Source: Deltaproteobacteria bacterium (GTDB lineage Bacteria > Myxococcota_A > UBA796 > SXON01). From it: 37,967 nt of DNA. The stretch lies in NCBI GenBank assembly GCA_947486185.1, contig CANKTH010000043.1, forward strand, positions 1 to 37,967, read 5' to 3'. The notes below the pieces were generated by a model. It was not told the origin of the DNA. It worked only from the letters and a program-made list of their open reading frames with translations, and did no database searches. A program made the position numbers and the translations under genes. Shown in pieces: positions 22,190 through 30,821 of this stretch (position 1 is the stretch's first letter; the number at the start of each line of letters is the position of its first letter).

Positions 22190-24337
22190 TCAGGGACTGG
22201 CAGCAGGGCGCGGCGCACCGGGCGCGGCCTCTACGTGTTCGGGGCCGCCGGTCTCGGGGGGCGGTGTGGCCGGCGCAGTCTGCAGCCCGTCGATATCGGG
22301 CACCTCCCCGTCACTGAGCACATCCGGGATTTCAAAGACGGTCATTCGGTAGACCGCGGGCGCTCGTTCGACCGGCAGGTCGGCGGGCTGCGAGGACCAC
22401 GGCACCAGATCGCCGACCATCGGCACCCCGAACTCGGGGCGCGCGGGGTCGCCCTTCCGCAGTTCTTCGAACTCGCGTATCGGCAGGTTCAGCGCCGTCG
22501 CGAGCCGAGTGACCGCGGTGGTGTACAGGATCGCGCCCCGCGCCGGATCCACGAGGAAGTAGCCTCGCTCGTGGACGATGATGAGATGATAGGACCCGGC
22601 GCGGGCCCAGTCCTTCACCGCGTCCAAGGTGAGGCCGCTGACCGCGGCGGTATCGGGCGTCTTCGATAGGAGGTCCAGCGCGTCGGGGACGGGCCCGGTG
22701 ATGACGTCGGGGCGCGCTTGGAAGCGCAGGCGCTGACCCGCAAACCCGCCGGTGCCCTGGCGGCGCACTTCCGGAGGGATGCCCCCAGGGGTCGCCCAGC
22801 TCCGGTAGACCTTCTGCTGATGGATGACCTGATAATAACAGGTAAGATCCTGCTGTTGGTCGAGGGGCAGCTCGACGATGCCTCCCCCCAACGTCGGGTC
22901 GAGGTCCTTGTAGAACTGCGGTACCCGGATCTGGTTCATCTTGAACGGCGACCGCAGCTCCCGACTGTCGGCGTCGCCTTCGTTCACCGCGCCGCGTCCC
23001 AGGCGCGCCATCGGTTGAGCGAGGGTGAGGCCGACCAGCAGGAGCGCAAATAGAGGGCGCAGAGGGAGTCTTGCGAGGCCCATCGCGACGAGCGCCACCG
23101 AACACACGACCACAAAGGCCGCGAGTCGGTAGGGGGCGAACATACGAGACATTCCAGGAATAAACTGAAACATCAGTGTGTACGGGAGGCGGACGACGTA
23201 CTGCTCGAAGACCATCAAGACCTTCTGGTTGTCACCCGCACCGATACGTAGGAACGGCCCCAGGGTGCCGAGATAGAATACCAGCCACGCGAGCAGCCAC
23301 CCCCAGCTCCGACGCCTGAAGACCGCTGGAAGAATACCGACCAACGCCACCGTGAGCGGCAGTGCCTCGTTGAGCGTCGGATCGAGCGGATAGGTCAACG
23401 ACCACGACGAGCCGATCGCGCGGTGGATCGACGCGAGCACGTTCTCCGCGTAGTTCGAGGGCCGCAGCGGCGCGTTCATGATGGTGTCGTATGCCGGATA
23501 GGGCAGGAAAAAGGTCATTTCCGGGAGCTGGCTCGCTCCGCCCGCCCGCCCGCCGTCCGCAGGCGCCAGGTAGGGAAGCACGAAGGGTCCGGCGAAGAGC
23601 GCGACGCCGAGGCCCACGCCGGCGACGGCTCGCGTTGTTCCCCGAAAATCCAGGCGGGCTCGCTCGACCAGGAAGTGCTTGAGGAGCCAGATCCCACCGA
23701 ACAGAAGCGTGAATAGACCGTAGAACCAATAAAAGGCCGCGGCCATCCCCCAGCAGATGCCCGCAATCGCGCCCGTGCTCACAGTACGGCGGCGGAGCGC
23801 ACGGTCGAGCAGTGGGGGAAAAAGCAAGACCCACCACAAGATGGCCTGACGAAGCCCGCAGGCCTGCACCTCCAGCTGGCAGAGCGGGTTGACGATCGCG
23901 ATGGCCGAGGCCCCCAAAGCTGCCGAGATGCTCCCCGAAAAGTACCGTGCCATCGCGTAGGCGGACACGCCGTTGAGGACCAGCACCAACAAGACCTTGA
24001 TGTTGTAGCTTGCCGGAAAGCCTATCAGCCGGTCGAGCGGGTAGGAGAAGACCAGCACATCGAGGATGTTGCCTGTCTCGGGATACCGGCCGAGGGAGAC
24101 GAAGGCGCGCCAGAAGTTCCAGGGCGAGAGCCCCTCGGCGAGCAGCGCGTCCAGCGAGCGAAAGTGCCAATCGTAACGCCATAACCATCCGCCAAGCTCT
24201 CCGCCGCCGACCACGACGCGGTCGAGGTGTTTGACGAGCGGCCATGTGAACGCGATTGACACCAGGATCGACAGCAGCACCGCGAGGAGCAGCCCGACGA
24301 CCTCACGGCGATCCCCAAGCAGGCCGCCGCCTTTCAT
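22190..24337 (-). CDS. Polytopic membrane protein, GT-C glycosyltransferase-like (715 aa)
   Basis: The N-terminus is basic, then about ten to twelve hydrophobic helices run to roughly residue 430 (for example V-V-G-L-L-L-A-V-L-L-S-I-L-V-S-I-A-F-T-W-P, I-K-V-L-L-V-L-V-L-N-G-V-S-A-Y). The rest is a soluble, probably extracytoplasmic domain rich in Pro/Asp. The first loop after helix 1 is long and contains W-R-Y-D-W-H-F and P-W-N-F-W-R, the place where GT-C enzymes carry their acidic catalytic residues, but no D-D/E-D motif is unambiguous. Its ATG overlaps the stop of the similar gene upstream (ATGA), and both share F-T-W-P/V-T-W-P starts and an N-P/F-S-P-H helix pattern. It is probably a lipid-linked sugar or similar transferase; this is inference from topology. 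Confidence 0.7.
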   Translation of the reverse strand: MKGGGLLGDRREVVGLLLAVLLSILVSIAFTWPLVKHLDRVVVGGGELGGWLWRYDWHFRSLDALLAEGLSPWNFWRAFVSLGRYPETGNILDVLVFSYPLDRLIGFPASYNIKVLLVLVLNGVSAYAMARYFSGSISAALGASAIAIVNPLCQLEVQACGLRQAILWWVLLFPPLLDRALRRRTVSTGAIAGICWGMAAAFYWFYGLFTLLFGGIWLLKHFLVERARLDFRGTTRAVAGVGLGVALFAGPFVLPYLAPADGGRAGGASQLPEMTFFLPYPAYDTIMNAPLRPSNYAENVLASIHRAIGSSWSLTYPLDPTLNEALPLTVALVGILPAVFRRRSWGWLLAWLVFYLGTLGPFLRIGAGDNQKVLMVFEQYVVRLPYTLMFQFIPGMSRMFAPYRLAAFVVVCSVALVAMGLARLPLRPLFALLLVGLTLAQPMARLGRGAVNEGDADSRELRSPFKMNQIRVPQFYKDLDPTLGGGIVELPLDQQQDLTCYYQVIHQQKVYRSWATPGGIPPEVRRQGTGGFAGQRLRFQARPDVITGPVPDALDLLSKTPDTAAVSGLTLDAVKDWARAGSYHLIIVHERGYFLVDPARGAILYTTAVTRLATALNLPIREFEELRKGDPARPEFGVPMVGDLVPWSSQPADLPVERAPAVYRMTVFEIPDVLSDGEVPDIDGLQTAPATPPPETGGPEHVEAAPGAPRPAASP

Positions 24338-26061
24338 TCGGTGAGCTCGGGAAGTCGCCAGATGTGCTGCTGCTCCTCGCTCACCACCGTCTCCGGCCCG
24401 AGCGCGACCCGGAGCAGGGTGAGGGCGGTCTCCAGGCGGCCCGGCGGGTAGAGTCTCTCATGAAGCACCACGAAACGAAAGCCCAGACGTGCGAGCGAAC
24501 GCCCGGCGATGATCAGGTCGAGCTCCGGGAGCATCGGGGGTAAACGATCCACCCGCCCTGACTCGCCGATCAGGAGAAGCTTCAGGAGGTGGGAGCGCGC
24601 GAGCACAGCAGGCATCGGCTCGTTGAGCGTATAGGGGCTTGGACGCCCATGACCCGTCTGCCAGTACAAATATACCGCTCGCTCGAGGTTTGGCACGGTC
24701 GCCGGCAGGTCCAGCACAGCTCCCGGGCTGGGATCGTCACGAAGGACCTGGTTGGAGGCGGGTAAAGCGGCTGTCGCCACGGGCACCGGCCACGGCGCGG
24801 GGGACAGCAGCAGGCACTCCACCGTGAGCAACAGCGCCGGCACGGCCCGCCATCGACGTGGCAAGAGCGTGAGGCCCGCCGCGCCGAGCATCGCGAGCCC
24901 GAGCTGCACGGCCACTACGAAGCGAAAAGGGTGGGATATACGTGCGAAAAGCGGAACGACGTCGAAGAGGAACAAGAAGGGCAGCGGGAGCTTTCGGTGG
25001 TCGACCATCACGTGGTCGCCGTCCCAGAAAAGGTAAGGCCCAAGCATCATGATGCCGAAGAACAGCGTCCACGCCACCCAGGGCCCCCGATCCCTCCAAC
25101 GGCGGAGCCGCAAGAGCCCCAGGGTCGCGGTCGCGAGCAGGACCCAGCCCGCGTATACGACGATCACCAGGTCCTCCCCGTGGAGGGCCTTGAGGTCCGG
25201 ACTGTACACTTTTCCTGGTCTGAATACCGATATCGCGTCGGTGACGTTGTGGGATACGAGCTGGCGCCACACAAACTCGGGATCTCGCGACACGATGGCG
25301 TCCGCGCCGTCCAGCGTCCACGCAAAGGCGGAGAGCACGGGTCCGATGAGGATCGCCGCCACCAGGGCGCCCAGCGTGGCGGGCACCACCAAGGCCCGCC
25401 AGTGGATGCGCTCCCGGGTGCCGAGCGCCGCAGCGCCCAGCAAGAGCGCCGCGGCGAGCACCGCAAACAGCCCGTAGTACCAGTTTGCGAGCAGGCACAC
25501 CGCGCCGACTCCTCCGGCGGCGAGGCCACGACCGAGGCTCGGGCGCTCGTAGAGCCGGAGCGCCGCGAGGGTCGCGAACGGCAGGCCCGCGGCGTTGAGG
25601 GTCTCGGAGATGCCGTTGTAGCCCTGCCCGATGAGGTGAGGCGAAAAGGTATACGCAACCGCCGCAAACAGCGCGAGACGGTCGCGGTCCTCGGGGTCCG
25701 AAACCAGGCTCTGTAAGGTGTGGCGACAGAGGGCCCAGGCCCCCAGCCCCGCGGTCCAGAACGCCGCGAACACCGCGCCATTGTAGGCGGCGACCGGCCC
25801 GAACAGCCACTGGATCGGCAGCGTCATGACCGCGCCGAAGCTGTCGATGAAGAACAGCCGCCGGTTCTCCGGGAAGGACATCAGGTCGGTGCGGAGCGGG
25901 ATGCGGCCGGTCGACAGCTCCTCCGCCACCCACCAGAAGCCCCAAACATGGTTCCAAACGTCGTTTCCCGCGTGCCCCAGCATCGTGCTCACCGGGGCGA
26001 CCGGCATCGGCCAGGTCACGATGACGGCGAGCACGAAGGTGACGGCGATCGCGAGACGCAT
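24334..26061 (-). CDS. Polytopic membrane protein, GT-C glycosyltransferase-like paralogue (575 aa)
   Basis: The chosen ATG at 26061 begins M-R-L-A-I-A-V-T-F-V-L-A-V-I-V-T-W-P, a membrane helix; the open frame continues upstream but that part is antisense-like, Arg-rich and overlaps the MopE gene. About ten hydrophobic helices fill residues 1-410. The first external loop (G-H-A-G-N-D-V-W-N-H-V-W-G-F-W-W) carries an Asp-containing motif similar in place to GT-C acidic residues. A C-terminal domain (about 430-575) ends at T-E. It lies 38 bp after the MopE-fibrinogen gene and overlaps the next similar gene by 4 bp. The pair may modify that surface protein, for example by glycosylation; this is untested. 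Confidence 0.7.
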   Translation of the reverse strand: MRLAIAVTFVLAVIVTWPMPVAPVSTMLGHAGNDVWNHVWGFWWVAEELSTGRIPLRTDLMSFPENRRLFFIDSFGAVMTLPIQWLFGPVAAYNGAVFAAFWTAGLGAWALCRHTLQSLVSDPEDRDRLALFAAVAYTFSPHLIGQGYNGISETLNAAGLPFATLAALRLYERPSLGRGLAAGGVGAVCLLANWYYGLFAVLAAALLLGAAALGTRERIHWRALVVPATLGALVAAILIGPVLSAFAWTLDGADAIVSRDPEFVWRQLVSHNVTDAISVFRPGKVYSPDLKALHGEDLVIVVYAGWVLLATATLGLLRLRRWRDRGPWVAWTLFFGIMMLGPYLFWDGDHVMVDHRKLPLPFLFLFDVVPLFARISHPFRFVVAVQLGLAMLGAAGLTLLPRRWRAVPALLLTVECLLLSPAPWPVPVATAALPASNQVLRDDPSPGAVLDLPATVPNLERAVYLYWQTGHGRPSPYTLNEPMPAVLARSHLLKLLLIGESGRVDRLPPMLPELDLIIAGRSLARLGFRFVVLHERLYPPGRLETALTLLRVALGPETVVSEEQQHIWRLPELTE

Positions 26062-26099
26062 AGGTGCAGCGACGTAGCCAGTCCCGCGACCGCGCGCCG

Positions 26100-29000
26100 T
26101 CAGCGGATCCAGATCTCGACGTCGTAGAAGACCACATCCTCGCCGGTTCCCTGGTCCACCACCTGCCAGCGGAGGACCGAGGTTGGCGAAATCTCTTCGG
26201 CGGTCCAGGTCCAGGTCCGGAAATACACGCCGGCGCACGACGGGCAGTAGCTGCCGTTCCAGTGGACGCCCCACTCGCTGCCGAACTTCTGGTCGTCCTG
26301 GTCGCTGCCGAACTTGGTGGCCCCGTTACAGTCAGCGGTCGCGCTCGACCAGTCGAGGGCACGGGTGTCATCCTGGTTGGTATCGGTGGAAGCACCGGTT
26401 CCGCTCCACTCCCCGAACCACTCACTGAAGGTCCAGGGCAGCGTCGCGGTGGCCCGGAGCGCCATGGTGTTGCAGTCGGCCCCCCACTGGGGGCTGAGCC
26501 AGAAACGATCACCCGAGAGCCACCCGGCGCGCCAGTAGGTGCTGGAGGCGCTGGCTGCCGGGCCCGTGATCCAGGCAAAGTCGATCCAGTCCTGGCTCTG
26601 GAGGAGCGAAGAGCTGACCTCAGTCCAGCCCCCGCCGTCGGTGCTCATGTCGCAGTAGACCTCGAACGGGTCCACCCCCGTGTCATATCCGTCAGGATCC
26701 ACGACGTAGTTGCCATCCCCGACGGAGCGGCCCAACGCGAGGATGTCGGCGCACCAGGTGCCGACCGCGCAGCTGCCGCCGACCTCGGGTCGGAGCGCAG
26801 CGTCGCCGTCGTCGCAGTCGTCCCCGCCGCATTCCGCGTCGGCATAGCCGTCGCCGTCGAGATCGTTGTCAACGTCAGCATCGCAGTCGGCGTCGGAGCC
26901 GTTGCAGGCCTCGGCTGCGCCGGGATTGATGTCCGCGTCCGTGTCCGCGCAGTCGCCGCCGGCGGCGACATAATAGGCGCTGGGGGCGGAACACGCGTCG
27001 ATCGCGCTGGTGTCCGTGCCGTAGCCGTCGCCGTCAAAGTCAAGGTACCAGGCCGACGTTGCGCCCTCATCCACCTCCCCGTCGCAGTCATTGTCCTGCC
27101 GGTCACAGAGCTCGGCGGCGCCGGGATAGACCACGTCATCGCCGTCGTCACAATCGTCGCTGCTCGCGACGTAGCGTGAGGGCGCCTCGCAGGAGGTCGC
27201 CGAGAGCACGAGGCCCCCGACCCCGTCCCCGTCGTAGTCGAGCCACCAGGTGGGCGCATCCGCGGCGGAGTCGTCGATCACGCCGTCGCAGTCGTCGTCG
27301 GCCCCATCACAGAGCTCACCGCCGCCGGGGTGGCTGCTCGCATCCCCGTCGTCACAGTCGTCGCGATTCGCGACGTAGTCGGCGGGTTGTCCACACGCGA
27401 GCGCCACGCTGGCCGCGTCGCCGTAGCCATCGCCGTCGGTGTCGGCATACCAGCTGAGCTCGTCTGAGGCGCCAGCCTCGTCGAGCGCGCCGTCGCAGTC
27501 GTCGTCGGCGCCGTTACAGGCCTCGGTCGCACCAGGGTACGTGCCTGCGGTCGTGTCGTCACACTCTTCGCAGGCCGCCCAGCCGTCACCGTCGGAGTCG
27601 GCATAGCCCGTAGCGCCGTCGCAGTTGTAGTCGTTCGGATCGCTGCAGTCCTCTTCGAGAGCTCCCGGGTTGTAGGCGGCGTCGCTGTCGTCACAGTCGC
27701 CGTCAGCCGCGACGTAGCCGGCGGGGGCGAGGCACGCCGCCGTGGTCATCGCCGCATCGCCGTAGCTGTCGCCGTCCGCGTCCGAGAACCAGGTCGTGCC
27801 GTCGGCGGCGTCGTCCTCGTCCACCACGCCGTCGCAGTTGTTGTCGGCCCCGTCACAAAGCTCGGTCGCACCTGGGAAGACCAGGTTGTCGCCGTCGTCA
27901 CAGTCGGCGTTGTCGGAGAGAAAACCTGCGGGAGCTTCGCACGAGCTCTGGACGAGGCCCGGGTTGCCGTAGCCGTCCGCGTCGGCGTCGCCGTACCAGA
28001 GCGCGGCGTCGGTGGCCGCGTTGTCGATGCCGGTGTCGCAGTTGTTGTCCACACCGTCGCAGACCTCGGTCGCGTCGGGATGCACAGCGCCGTCGCCGTC
28101 GTCACAGTCGCCCGCATCCGCGAGGTAGCCCGCAGGGGCGGCGCACGCGTCCGTGGTGGTCCGTTCGTCGCCGAAGCCGTCACCGTCGGTGTCGGCGAAC
28201 CAGGTGCTGCTCTCGGGGTCAAGGACGCCGTCGCAGTTGTTGTCCACGCCGTCACAGACCTCTGGCACGACCGGCGAGATCCCGGCGTCCGCATCGTTAC
28301 AGTCGCTGGCGTCTGCCACCGCGCCCTCGGGCGCGGCGCACCCGAGCACGGGCGCCGCGGCGTCGCCGTAGCCGTCGCCGTCCAGGTCGAGGTACCAGTT
28401 CGCCGCATCCACAGCGTCGTTCTCGTCGATCTCGGCGTCGCAGTCGTCGTCTTCGCCGTTACAGGTCTCGGTCGCGCCCGGGTAGACGCCGTTGTCGGTG
28501 TCGTCGCACTCGCTGCACGCGGACCAGCCGTCTGCGTCCGCGTCGGTGTACCCGGCCGTGCCGTCGCAGTTGTAGTCGTTGGGGTCGGTGCAGTCCGACT
28601 CGTCGGCTCCCGGATGGTAGGCCACGTCGCCGTCGTCGCAGTCTCCGGCGAGGTCGACGGTGCCGGCAGGCGCCGTGCACGAGTAGATCGGCGTCCCGGC
28701 CCCGAAACCGTCGCCATCGGCGTCCGTGTACCACTCCCGACTGTCCGAGCCATCCTCGTCGATTTCGCCGTCACAGTTGTCGTCGATCGTGTTGCAACCC
28801 TCGGCGGCGGCGGGGTTCACCGTCGCCAGGGTGTCGTCACAGTCGTCGGCGTTGTCCACGCCCACCGCGTCGCAGGAGCGTAGGGTGGCCGCGGCGTCGC
28901 CGTAGCCGTCCGCGTCGCTGTCGGTGTACCAGGTGGCGGCGTCGGTGGCGTCAACATCGATCTCACCATCACAGTTGTCGTCCAGCCCGTTACACAGCTC

Positions 29001-29609
29001 CTCACCCGATGGCGAGACTGCGCCGTTGCTGTCGTCGCAGTCCTCACACGCGGGAAAGCCGTCGGCGTCCGCGTCGTCGTAGCCGACCGACCCATCACAG
29101 TCATAGTCGTTGGGATCGGTGCAGTCGCCTTCGTCGGCGCCCGGCGAGAAGTCGGGACTGGTGTCGTCGCAGTCGCCGCCGACCGTGACCGCGCCCGGGG
29201 CACAGTTCTCGGTCGCGGTGCTGTCGTCGCCGTAGCCGTCCCCGTCGGCGTCGGTGTAGCTCGCGGTCAGGGCCAGTCCGTTGTCGATCACGCCGTCGCA
29301 GTCCTGATCCAAGCCGTCACACACCTCGGGCTCACCGGGGCTCACCGAGGCGTCGTTGTCGTCACAGTCCTCCCCGTTGACCACCGACCCCTCAGCGGGA
29401 GCGCAGGTCGCGTCACCTTCGCCCGCTCCCCAGCCGTCACTGTCGGCGTCGGCGTACCAGGTGCCCGGAGCGCCGACGACCGGATTGGCGTCGTTACAAT
29501 CGACGTCCGAGGGGACGCCGTCCTGATCGCCGTCGGTGGAGTACTTAGGGTTGCCGTCCTCCCGACATCCGAGGGTCACGAGCATCGAAAAAGTGAGCAA
29601 CAACCGCAT
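26100..29609 (-). CDS. Giant MopE-repeat surface protein with C-terminal fibrinogen-like module (1169 aa)
   Basis: The start has GGAGG five bases upstream. The N-terminus M-R-L-L-L-T-F-S-M-L-V-T-L-G-C is signal-like with a slightly atypical lipobox (T-L-G-C). Residues about 25-940 consist of about eleven WY-type MopE/Putative_MetBind repeats (W-Y-x-D-x-D-G-D-G-Y-G-D...C-x-A-P...D-C-D-D...P-G-A-x-E-x-C-D-G-x-D-x-x-C-D-G) plus interspersed D-C-T-D-P-N-D-Y-N-C-D-G units, with very high Asp and paired Cys. Such repeats bind Ca or Cu in MopE. Residues about 945-1169 begin like a fibrinogen-related domain: G-N-Y-V-V-D-P-D-G, P-F-E-V-Y-C-D-M-S-T-D-G-G-G-W-T-E-V. The remainder is Trp-rich and divergent. 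It is probably a metal-stabilised adhesin-like stalk with a binding head. Two polytopic proteins follow downstream. Confidence 0.88.
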   Translation of the reverse strand: MRLLLTFSMLVTLGCREDGNPKYSTDGDQDGVPSDVDCNDANPVVGAPGTWYADADSDGWGAGEGDATCAPAEGSVVNGEDCDDNDASVSPGEPEVCDGLDQDCDGVIDNGLALTASYTDADGDGYGDDSTATENCAPGAVTVGGDCDDTSPDFSPGADEGDCTDPNDYDCDGSVGYDDADADGFPACEDCDDSNGAVSPSGEELCNGLDDNCDGEIDVDATDAATWYTDSDADGYGDAAATLRSCDAVGVDNADDCDDTLATVNPAAAEGCNTIDDNCDGEIDEDGSDSREWYTDADGDGFGAGTPIYSCTAPAGTVDLAGDCDDGDVAYHPGADESDCTDPNDYNCDGTAGYTDADADGWSACSECDDTDNGVYPGATETCNGEDDDCDAEIDENDAVDAANWYLDLDGDGYGDAAAPVLGCAAPEGAVADASDCNDADAGISPVVPEVCDGVDNNCDGVLDPESSTWFADTDGDGFGDERTTTDACAAPAGYLADAGDCDDGDGAVHPDATEVCDGVDNNCDTGIDNAATDAALWYGDADADGYGNPGLVQSSCEAPAGFLSDNADCDDGDNLVFPGATELCDGADNNCDGVVDEDDAADGTTWFSDADGDSYGDAAMTTAACLAPAGYVAADGDCDDSDAAYNPGALEEDCSDPNDYNCDGATGYADSDGDGWAACEECDDTTAGTYPGATEACNGADDDCDGALDEAGASDELSWYADTDGDGYGDAASVALACGQPADYVANRDDCDDGDASSHPGGGELCDGADDDCDGVIDDSAADAPTWWLDYDGDGVGGLVLSATSCEAPSRYVASSDDCDDGDDVVYPGAAELCDRQDNDCDGEVDEGATSAWYLDFDGDGYGTDTSAIDACSAPSAYYVAAGGDCADTDADINPGAAEACNGSDADCDADVDNDLDGDGYADAECGGDDCDDGDAALRPEVGGSCAVGTWCADILALGRSVGDGNYVVDPDGYDTGVDPFEVYCDMSTDGGGWTEVSSSLLQSQDWIDFAWITGPAASASSTYWRAGWLSGDRFWLSPQWGADCNTMALRATATLPWTFSEWFGEWSGTGASTDTNQDDTRALDWSSATADCNGATKFGSDQDDQKFGSEWGVHWNGSYCPSCAGVYFRTWTWTAEEISPTSVLRWQVVDQGTGEDVVFYDVEIWIR

Positions 29610-29723
29610 AGGCGCCTCCGCCCGCAGGCTAACCCAGAGTCCGCTCCTCCGCGCCGGGGCCCCCGTGCGGCAGAATGCGTGCGGATGGGCTGCCCGCTAA
29701 ACATTTGTGCCCGCCGGCTCACC

Positions 29724-29752
29724 TTGACACCCGGGCGTCACCGTGCTCTTGT
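29724..29752 (+). promoter_or_regulatory. Candidate promoter for the barrel/peptidase operon
   Basis: A perfect -35 TTGACA at 29724-29729; the hexamer 17 bp downstream (TCTTGT) is a poor -10. It sits 49-77 bp before the GTG start at 29801 in the divergent spacer. Low confidence because of the -10. Confidence 0.35.
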
Positions 29753-29790
29753 ACACGGCCTGCCGGCGGGTGGCCCCCGTCTTTGTGTGC

Positions 29791-29795
29791 GGAGG
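29791..29795 (+). promoter_or_regulatory. Shine-Dalgarno that decides the GTG start at 29801
   Basis: GGAGG five bases upstream of GTG 29801. The open frame upstream (from 29675) lacks a signal sequence and any RBS, so this site fixes the start just before the hydrophobic signal peptide. Confidence 0.7.
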
Positions 29796-29800
29796 TTTCG

Positions 29801-30820
29801 GTGCTCGTTCTTGTCGGATTGCTCACTCTTTCCGAACCAGCTTCCGCCGCGGGCTTCCAGGCGAAGACCATGCGGAGCGAACTCCCGCCGGTTGAGGTGG
29901 AGCGACCGCTGATCATCGGTCGCGGGTGGCTCGAATTGGGGCTCGGTGGCGACGTCAAGATCGCCCGAGAGTATTGGGGGGATGACGGAACACGTCGTGA
30001 GTTTGCGGACCAGGACGGCACCGGCGGCCCGGACGTCACGTGGCTCTACACCACCCAGCGGGCCGCGATCCGATACGGCATCGCGCGCCGCGGCGAGCTG
30101 TACCTGACGGTCCCGGTGCACTACGTGCGGCTCACCAACAGCTATCTCGGCACGGACACCAGCGATTTCGGCTATGGGGATGCGTCTTTTGGCTGGAAGC
30201 GCGAGTGGTACCGCACCGATGCGCCCCTCGTGTCGATCATCAGCGACCTCTTCTTTCGCGTCGGCTCGGGTAATGAGGCGGCTGGGACCTTGATCGGCGG
30301 GCCCAACACGGTGGGCGGCTTCGTAATGAGCACCGGGACCTCCGACCTCGGGCTCGCGGTCCGTGGTAAAGGCCAGGCCGGACCGTTCGCATTCCAGATG
30401 GGTGTCGGCTACGCACGATGCTTCTCGGGTGTGTCGCAGTTCGTGATCGAGACGGATGGGCACCAGTTCGTCGGTCGCTTCAAGCCGGGTGACTACATCA
30501 AGGCCGACCTCAACCCGATGATCCAGGTCGGCCCGCTCGCGATCGGCGCGGATGCCTCGGTGCAGCGCCGCTTTTCCGCCCAAGCCGGGACGACCAGCCC
30601 CGGCCTCTACCACGACGCTTACCTCGATCCGATCGCCGGCAGTGAAGGCACCTTTGTGGACGTCGGCGGCAATGTTGTCCTCAACGTCACCCGCAACCTC
30701 GATGTAGGCCTTGGCGCCTCCGTTCCCATCCGTGGACAGGGCCTCGCCTTCTTCCCGCTCGAGACGATATCGCCTACGCTTGGCCCGACCTACAGCGGCA
30801 CGCTCGAGCTGCGGTACTGA
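29801..30820 (+). CDS. Predicted outer-membrane beta-barrel protein (339 aa)
   Basis: GTG start with GGAGG. The signal peptide is (M)L-V-L-V-G-L-L-T-L-S-E-P-A-S-A-A-G-F, with cleavage likely after A-S-A. The mature protein is made of alternating amphipathic strands: W-L-E-L-G-L-G-G-D-V-K-I, R-G-E-L-Y-L-T-V-P-V-H-Y-V, F-A-F-Q-M-G-V-G-Y-A-R, V-V-L-N-V-T-R-N-L-D-V-G-L-G-A-S-V-P-I. It ends G-T-L-E-L-R-Y with a terminal aromatic, the classical outer-membrane insertion signal. The pattern resembles transporter-like or MetA-pathway/phenol-degradation-type barrels, but the substrate is unknown. It is one base upstream of the peptidase-barrel gene, so clearly the same operon. Confidence 0.82.
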   Translation: MLVLVGLLTLSEPASAAGFQAKTMRSELPPVEVERPLIIGRGWLELGLGGDVKIAREYWGDDGTRREFADQDGTGGPDVTWLYTTQRAAIRYGIARRGELYLTVPVHYVRLTNSYLGTDTSDFGYGDASFGWKREWYRTDAPLVSIISDLFFRVGSGNEAAGTLIGGPNTVGGFVMSTGTSDLGLAVRGKGQAGPFAFQMGVGYARCFSGVSQFVIETDGHQFVGRFKPGDYIKADLNPMIQVGPLAIGADASVQRRFSAQAGTTSPGLYHDAYLDPIAGSEGTFVDVGGNVVLNVTRNLDVGLGASVPIRGQGLAFFPLETISPTLGPTYSGTLELRY

Positions 30821-30821
30821 G

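Noticed and set aside
24737..26578. 613-codon minus-strand frame over the GT-C-like gene
   Set aside because: Arg/Pro/Ala-rich shadow; the other frame encodes regular membrane helices.
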